Notes under the pieces: generated by a model
Database searches by the model: none
What the model saw: only the letters and a program-made list of their open reading frames with translations
Told to the model about the DNA's origin: nothing
Program-made: the position numbers and the translations under genes
Shown here: positions 58,233 through 64,000 of the stretch, one piece after another
Layout: each line of letters starts with the position of its first letter
How positions within the stretch are numbered: position 1 is the stretch's first letter
From: Phytophthora hibernalis
Taxonomy: Eukaryota > Oomycota > Peronosporomycetes > Peronosporales > Peronosporaceae
Length of the DNA stretch: 64,000 nucleotides
Assembly (NCBI GenBank): GCA_012656075.1
Contig: JAAKBF010000194.1
Location: 62,001-126,000, forward strand
Direction: 5' to 3'

Positions 58233-59639
58233 ATGTCGAAGCGGAAGATCTGCGACGAGGATGGTTGCGAACAAGTCAAGGCGAGTTACGGCCCCCGTAG
58301 TGCCGAGAAAGCCATCCATCCAGAGCTGAACGCTCACCGTCGCCTCTTAATTCCTGGGCTCAGGTTTGCAACGGAATCGTGGGCTGGTATGAAGACGAGC
58401 AATGAAGACCGTTATGTTTATTCAGCCGAGTATTTCCCCGGTCCGTGTTCGGGATTTTCGACGGCCACGGCGGAACATTTTCAGCAGACTTCCTGGCCCG
58501 ACAACTAGTGAAGAGTACCGCCTCAGTGATAGGCCAACACATCGGAGCCAAAGCTTTGAATGACTTGCAGCATTTGCAAGAGTTTTCAACACAAGAAGCG
58601 AGCCGCAAAGACGCCATTGTTGAGGAAGTTAAGCTATTGCAGCAACAACTTGCTGAAGTAGAGGCGTTGAACGCTTCAAATGACAATTCTGCTGATGAGC
58701 TGATCGCTCTGGTCGACCAACTTACTGGTGCTATTTCGCAGATGAATACTGAGATGCAGCAAATTGAGGCCGAAGAAGAAATACGTCAAGGGGATCGACG
58801 GCAGTGGTTCGACGAACATCACAACCACTTCTTGAAATCGTTCAAGGATGCTTTCGAGCGCGTTGACTCGCAACTTTTACTGAAACACTCGTCGCAGGAT
58901 GGCTCTACGGCTCTACTTGCTTGGTTTCTAGCTGACTCGGCCGGTGATAGCAGTGGTGACGCAGATACTGAGGCAGGAGAAACCCCGACAGGTGGACTAA
59001 GTTTTTACGCGGTGAACGTAGGTGATTGCCGTGCAGTAATATGCCGTGGTGGTCGAGCTGTGGCCCTCACGAGTGACCACAAACCGATCGCCTGGATGAG
59101 AAGCAACGAATCGAAAAAGCTGGTGGCTTCGTGGGCAAAATGGCAGGCATATCTCGCGTGTATTCTGCAGCGGGCGCTGGGCTGGCCATGCAGCAGGAAG
59201 CGTCCACTTATCTGGCGGTGTCGCGGGCCTTCGGTGATCGATCTCTGAAGACTCCAATGCCGCTTGTTTCATGTGAGCCCGAAGTGAAGTGCTTCCAAGT
59301 GCAGCACGACGATTTGTTCCTCGTCTTAGCCTGCGACGGCATCTGGGATGTCTTGAGTGAGCAGAACGTGGTGGATATCGTCTTGCCTCACTTTCACGAC
59401 GCTAAAGCTGCCGCCGATGCCGTCGTGAAAGCTGCGTACAGGAAGGAAGCGTTGACAACCTCACTGCTACGGTTGTCCACTTCGGCTGGAAGTCCGATGT
59501 TCAGGTACATCAAGCTTTCGAGAACAGCAAGGCGGCCAACTCAACTACTCCAAAAGGTAAGGTTACATATTCCGTTCATGAAGCAGCAGTACAGGTAGAT
59601 AATGGCTCAGAGGAGGAGATCGACATGTTCAACCTGTGA
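58233..59639 (+). CDS. PP2C-type protein phosphatase with coiled-coil insert
   Basis: The start MSKRKICDEDGCEQVKASYG leads to the PP2C motifs MKTSNEDRYVYS, VFGIFDGHGGTFSADF, GSTALLAW, FYAVNVGDCRAVICRGGRAV, LTSDHKP, YLAVSRAFGD, LVLACDGIWDVLSEQ and DNLTATVVHF. The metal-binding aspartates (ED, DGHGG, CDG, DN) are all present. About 100 residues of predicted coiled coil (EEVKLLQQQLAEVEALNASN and neighbours) are inserted between DGHGG and GSTALLAW. Three bases seem to be missing (near 58448, 59092 and 59440); with them the protein is 469 residues and intronless. PP2C enzymes remove phosphate from Ser/Thr using Mn or Mg. No transmembrane or signal sequence is seen. Confidence 0.85.
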
Positions 59640-59681
59640 GTTGACGATTTCGGTTAGTAAAGCGATGAATCTGCTGACGAT

Positions 59682-60476
59682 TTAGCTGGGGCGATATCCT
59701 TGCTCGTACGTGGCGATGAGGTTCCGTTGCTTGAGCGTCTGAAATGAACAAATGAAGATCAGAGTTCACCATCGTGAAACTCGACCGAATAAAGTACCTC
59801 AGCAATCGGAGTCATCGCTTCCGTATCGTACACTCGGAAGCGTACCGGAGCGAAGGCTGTTGATCCGTTCGTCTCGGTTTCCGCTGGTCAAGTGCAAGCT
59901 GCTGATCCACGAAGACCTCAGCTTCTGCAACGCAAGACACGTGAAACTCCAAGCAACAACAGAAAATGTTCAACAAGCAGGTCGCGTACCCACGTGTGGG
60001 ATGGCGAACCCTCCGTTGATAACCATCGCGTGCAGCTTTTCACTGCATTAGGCGACGACGCGACGCGGAGCACTCGGTACTTGGTATCCAAGTTCTGATG
60101 CAGGAATCCGACAACCGTCTCAAACTATTATAAAGCACAAGTGTCAGATCCATTTGAAAGCTGCAGAGACCGAGTTGAGTCAACTCACGTCCTGCTCAAT
60201 GCCGACCCCACGTCGTCCGCGCTCGCCTTCCAGCCGCGAGAGTCGATACGTGGCGAACAGAATCGCAACGACGATCACTACACAAGGTGTCAGGCCCCGA
60301 CAACAAGCGAACAGAACGGAAGGTAACAGACCAAGTGCGTGCTTCCTGACGGCGTCCAGCATGGCGCCAAGAACAAACGCAAAACGACGCAAGTTCGTCA
60401 GATCCGGGCGCCGTCTCTTCGCGCAGAACCAGTGCGCGACCACCGCGCGAGGACGCGTCTTGGGTCCAGGAAGCAT
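59682..60476 (-). CDS. hypothetical membrane protein
   Basis: The ATG at 60476 starts MLPGPKTRPRAVVAHWFCAK. A basic N-terminus is followed by one hydrophobic helix (VVIVVAILFATYRL). An intron after GIEQD joins in phase to FETVVGFLHQNLDTKYRVLR. A later exon holds VAEAEVFVDQQLALD and, after one probably missing base, FAPVRFRVYDTEAMTPIAE. The last exon gives TLKQRNLIATYEQGYRPS and the stop at 59682. The basic N-terminus and single helix suggest a mitochondrial or ER membrane protein with a beta-rich soluble part. I do not recognise the family. The stop lies 43 bases from that of the PP2C gene (convergent). Confidence 0.55.
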
Positions 60477-60555
60477 TGACGAGGCGGAAGTTAACTGCTG
60501 TACATTACCATTAAGGAGGGGCTAGTAGCTACAAAGGTGGTCTTGGGCCTCAGTC

Positions 60556-61008
60556 CTATGCTGTATCTGCGTCGTTCTTGACGGGTGCAGGCCCCACGAG
60601 TGCGCACGTCTTGAGTGCGTGTCTGTCCATGAGCATCTGCGCCACATTAACGGCTTCTGTGGGCGGCGCCTCAGTCTGCGGAGCCTCCTGTGCTCGTTGC
60701 GTCTGCATGGCCCAATCGGCCGAGTCGAAGCGCTGTAGACGCAGACAGCGAAGCTGTTCACGGGGTTCAGCAGTGCCTGGTTCCGGTTCCTGCTCCACAT
60801 CTGCACCGTCGTTGGGCTTGCACTTGCCGCATGTGCAGCCTGCCCCGGTGCTCTGACCTGAAGCTCGTTGTGCCATCTCGTAGTCGGCTGAGTCGAATCG
60901 CTGACGGTTGTCACGATGGCGTCGGATGATGGTGGAAGCCACGGCGTGCGGACACTCGCCCGGTGGTTGAGACTGAGACTCGGAGGTCTTTTCGGTGGCG
61001 TTGACCAT
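60556..61008 (-). CDS. endosulfine/ARPP19-like protein with two FDSADY/W motifs
   Basis: This is a single-exon frame of 150 residues. Two copies of a motif related to the core of endosulfine/Igo proteins (K-Y-F-D-S-G-D-Y) occur: RQRFDSADYEMAQRA near residue 37 and LQRFDSADWAMQTQRA near residue 93. In endosulfines the serine of FDSGDY is phosphorylated by Greatwall/Rim15 kinase, which turns the protein into an inhibitor of PP2A-B55. A small cysteine cluster (CTCGKCKP) lies between the motifs, and the rest is disordered and acidic. The two motifs and replacement of G by A are unusual, so the assignment is a homology guess from a short motif. Confidence 0.55.
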   Translation of the reverse strand: MVNATEKTSESQSQPPGECPHAVASTIIRRHRDNRQRFDSADYEMAQRASGQSTGAGCTCGKCKPNDGADVEQEPEPGTAEPREQLRCLRLQRFDSADWAMQTQRAQEAPQTEAPPTEAVNVAQMLMDRHALKTCALVGPAPVKNDADTA

Positions 61009-61656
61009 TGCTGTAGGTGCGGGTGAAAGGAGGAATGACGCTACTGAAGAGCGACGGGCGTAGAGACGCGCTGGTGTACCGGTACGCTGGAAGGTCGCAC
61101 GCGTGGATGACGTCGCGGATCAGCACCACGGGGAATTTTTCTCCGACTGCTTTGCTCGAGCTATCGGTAAAGCTCTTGGCGTCCTCTCGCGACCTCGAGT
61201 TGTATGCAGCCAGCTGCAGGCTGGACGCATGTTCGCCGAGACCTGAGCATGCGACGTGCGCCGTGATTTTTGTGAAACGCTTGATGATCCTCAACGATTG
61301 GTGACGAGGACGTCGAGGACGTTGACGAGACCTGGAAGGTTTCGCTGAAGCGACGTTTATATCGCTGGTAGCGATGTATTGCAGCGTGAAAGCAAGGCGA
61401 TTTCATGCTTATGAACACCTTGATCATGATGGAGTGGACTGCGCTACATGTATGTAGGTTGCAGTCGCTATTTTAGATCGCTGTCAAATGGGACTGGCAC
61501 AAAGGTATCTTCAATCACGAAGCGGTTGTCCAGGAGGACAAATCAATCCTGATTTTGGGTATCGTCTCTTCTGCAAAGACCTCGCATCGCTGCATTGTGC
61601 GGGCAACGCCGCCGGTGTATGCATGGCGTTGGTTTTGCACGTGCTGCCGTCCTCGC
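61009..61656. other. no convincing gene
   Basis: A minus-strand frame at 60911-61294 (MRIIKRFTKITAHVACSGLG) is moderately long and GC-rich but overlaps the start of the endosulfine-like gene in another frame, and has no known domain. It may be 5' leader of that gene. No other signal is seen. Confidence 0.35.
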
Positions 61657-62593
61657 TCAGAGCTTGTCGACGTACGCGCCGTCCTCGGTGAACACCTTGA
61701 CCTTGTTACCGATCTCAATGAACAGCGGCACCTTCACCACGGCCCCGTTCTCCAGCGTCGCGTCTTTGACGCTCAGCGCCGTGTCGGCCACGCCCTTGGG
61801 AGTTGTTTTCTGCCAGAGAAGATGAAACGGAATATGGTTCAGTCACTGAGACGGCGTTCCGGCCACAAGGAGTAACTGCACTCACCGTCACTTCCAGCGT
61901 TACGTGCTCGGGCATGTTGGCCCACAATACGTCGCCCTCGATGATCTGCAGCGACAGCGTCATGCCTTCCTGCAGGAACTCCAGTTGACGACCAGAGAAC
62001 AGGTCGCGCTCGATCTCCATCTGCCAACAACAGCAAAACCACAACAACAAACATCAATTTCGATCTTCCAGCAGCTTCAACCAGAGCAGCAGGCCGCACC
62101 TGCTCGAAGTTGCCGTTGTGCATGATGACCAGGTGGTCCCCATTGTAGTACAGGAACTGAAAGGACTCGTCCGGGCCCAGCGGTGCCTTGTTGACAGTCT
62201 CTGCAGCGCGGAAGCGGCGGTTCATCTTGGCGCCAGTCTTGATCTCCTTCAGCTCCGCCTACAGCAGCCGTCCGTGAGCCAAATTCAACGCTAGAAGCTG
62301 ATTTTGAACGCACCTGCACATACGCTCCGCCCTTGCCAGGTTTCACGTGCTGGTTCTTGCCTACGCGGTAGATTTTGCCGTCAATATCGAGTGCCATACC
62401 AGCGCGGACCTGGTTGCCTGTTCAATCGAGCATAACACAGTCAGTTCAAGGCTTACAAGACCCAAACCTTAACGAAAATATAGCCCTGCGAGCGATGCAG
62501 ATCATCATACCATTGATTGTGGCGAAGCGTACTCCATAGCCACGGGAAGGGCCGCCGCGCGCGCGCGATCTGGTTGATAGCTCGTCGCAGCAT
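61657..62593 (-). CDS. bacterial-type elongation factor P, probably mitochondrial
   Basis: The ATG at 62593 encodes an arginine-rich mitochondrial presequence (MLRRAINQIARAR). Three GT-AG introns separate NQVRAGMALDIDGKIYRVGK and HVKPGKGGAYVQ, then MNRRFRAAETVNKAPLG and ESFQFLYYNGDHLVIMHNGN. Next come RDLFSGRQLEFLQEGMTLSL and MPEHVTLEVT, and finally KTTPKGVADTALSVKDATLE with the end TEDGAYVDKL. These are the three beta-barrel domains of EF-P. The lysine in PGKGGA corresponds to the modified Lys34 of E. coli EF-P, which helps ribosomes through polyproline stretches. One base may be missing near 62555. Length is about 205 residues. It is divergent from the spastin-like gene. Confidence 0.88.
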
Positions 62594-62745
62594 CTTGTCA
62601 TGAAATAAGCGCCTCTCGTTTTTAGCTGCTCTGATTGGTCCGAATTACAGCTCCTTTCTCAATTCTGATTGGTGTAATGTCTAGATTACCTCCTAGATTC
62701 TGACTTCAAGGACATCATTTGTGATTTTTGGCTTCATTCATCAGC
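62594..62745. promoter_or_regulatory. bidirectional promoter with two inverted CCAAT boxes
   Basis: ATTGG occurs at 62634-62638 and 62668-62672, both in the context CTGATTGGT, between EF-P (minus) and the AAA ATPase (plus). Confidence 0.5.
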
Positions 62746-64000
62746 ATGTTCCTGTGGCGCGGTCGTCAGCCCGAGGACGCGATCCAGAAGGCGATTGAGG
62801 CGGCTGTGGCGGCTGATAAAGAAGGAAAATACCCGGAGGCGGTGGACCTGTACGCGGAGGGCATCGAGAAGATGATGGCGCAGCTGGCGCGTAGGTTAAA
62901 GCCACGAGAAGCTGCTCTTTTGTGATTTTAAGTTTTTTGGTGTTTTTATTTTAATTTATTTTACTGCAGAGCTGCAGGACGAAGAGGCAAAGACGCACAT
63001 GCGACAGAAGATCAACGAGTACATGCTGAGGGCTGAGTACCTCAAGGACTGGATGGCGGAGCAGACGCGCAAACAGCAGACGCAGGTCCGTGACGAGACT
63101 GGAACGAGATTCTTCCAATGGAGAGGCTGCTGATTGTGGTTATTGTTATGGTGCTATGGTTTTTATAGGATGCACCAGCGTCGGCTGGTCAGAAGGGAAA
63201 TGCACGCACTGCTAGTGGTCGGCAGGTTGAGAATGCTGTAGACAAGTTAAAGTTGAGGTGTTTTTTTCTAAGTGACGTGTTGGTTGTTGTTGACTTTTGC
63301 AGCAACTCAGAGCGGGGTACTCGAAGCAGCATACGGAGCATGCACATACCATTTTGGACGAGGTGCTGGACCACTCGCCAGGAGTGCATTGGACGGACAT
63401 TGCTGGGCTGAGTGTTGCTAAGCAGATTTTGCAGGTTGGCGACAGAGGATTGCATGTCCTGTTTGATTCGTACTGTAAATTAAATGTGATTGTGCTGCGA
63501 GTGTAGGAGGCTGTCATTTTGCCGACGTTGCGTCCAGACTTATTCACGGGCTTGCGAGCTCCGCCTCGCGGGGTACTGCTTTTTGGACCCCCAGGCACAG
63601 GTTTGTGAGCTGTTGCTGGTCGTTTTTTAGAATATTACGAGCTGATTTTGTTGATGCTGCTAGGAAAAACACTGCTGGCAAAGGCTGTCGCAACGGAGGC
63701 GAAAGCAACATTCTTCAAGTAAGCAGCTACTTAATGTCTTTTGTACGATATCGAGCTGACACGTGCCTGTTGTAGCATTTCTGCGTCGTCATTGACGTCC
63801 AAATGGGTGGGCGAAGGTGAAAAGCTAGTGCGAGCGCTTTTTGAAATGGCTCGGGAGCTTCAGCCGTCTGTAGTTTTTATGGATGAGATCGACGCTTTGC
63901 TGTCGACAAGGTCAGCGTCTGAAAACGATGCAAGTCGCAGAATTAAGAACCAGGTACAGCTCCAGCACCACGCCATTTGCAATCAAATATGCTGACGTGT
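62746..64000 (+). CDS. spastin/katanin-like MIT-AAA ATPase, 3' partial
   Basis: The start [20 protein letters not shown] at 62746 opens a MIT domain (helical hairpins [20 protein letters not shown] and [16 protein letters not shown]) spread over three exons. A linker is followed by the AAA module: [37 protein letters not shown], Walker [14 protein letters not shown] (split by an intron after GTG), [20 protein letters not shown] and Walker [15 protein letters not shown], then [10 protein letters not shown] at the window edge. [18 protein letters not shown] is closest to spastin. Such enzymes sever microtubules or remodel ESCRT filaments as hexamers. At least six introns of 60 to 90 bases are needed. 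The frame near 63290 (between VDKLK and QQLRAGYS) is not resolved. Confidence 0.85.

Noticed and set aside
61017..61304. Plus-strand frame of 95 codons
   Set aside because: It has no domain and unremarkable composition, and opposing frames of similar length occupy the same stretch.

Overview
The window is nuclear DNA of a plant-pathogenic oomycete, most likely a Phytophthora or close relative. Short GT-AG introns of about 50 to 100 bases, dense housekeeping genes and a secreted protein with an RFLR...EER effector leader support this. No species can be named from the sequence alone.

Layout. 1-2258: the end of a Siw14/Oca-type phosphatase-like gene and an alpha-SNAP gene. 2.8-15.1 kb: a gene-sparse accessory block with six copies (two intact, four frameshifted) and at least three relics of a secreted bacterial-type solute-binding protein, in both orientations; one inverted pair is almost identical. 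15.2-19.4 kb: a WW-domain gene, a mitochondrial DNA insertion carrying a cox1 fragment, a decayed RxLR-like gene and an intact RxLR effector. 20.0-30.8 kb: two inverted, almost identical arms of about 2.3 kb, each half of a PDR-type ABC transporter, around a nest of transposons (Ty3/Gypsy with chromodomain, a decayed DDE element, a 320-bp MITE). 31.3-35.6 kb: three tandem paralogous membrane-protein genes, the first apparently fused to a cyclopropane-fatty-acid-synthase-type methyltransferase. 35.7-64 kb: compact housekeeping DNA: Bin3-type RNA methyltransferase with an inserted dsRNA-binding domain, SURF1, two Na+/H+ exchangers, coiled-coil genes, a giant UBR-type N-degron ubiquitin ligase, a CFAP20-domain gene, phosphomevalonate kinase, PP2C phosphatase, an endosulfine-like protein, mitochondrial EF-P and a spastin-like AAA ATPase that runs off the end.

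The contrast between repeat-rich accessory blocks (secreted proteins, effectors, transporters) and compact housekeeping blocks is typical of Phytophthora genomes. Several housekeeping pairs are head to head and share short intergenic regions containing CCAAT boxes.

A caution covers the whole window: many genes, including ones expected to be essential, are broken by single-base losses, usually in short homopolymers. This looks like sequencing or consensus error, so the pseudogene calls made here on single-base indels are provisional.
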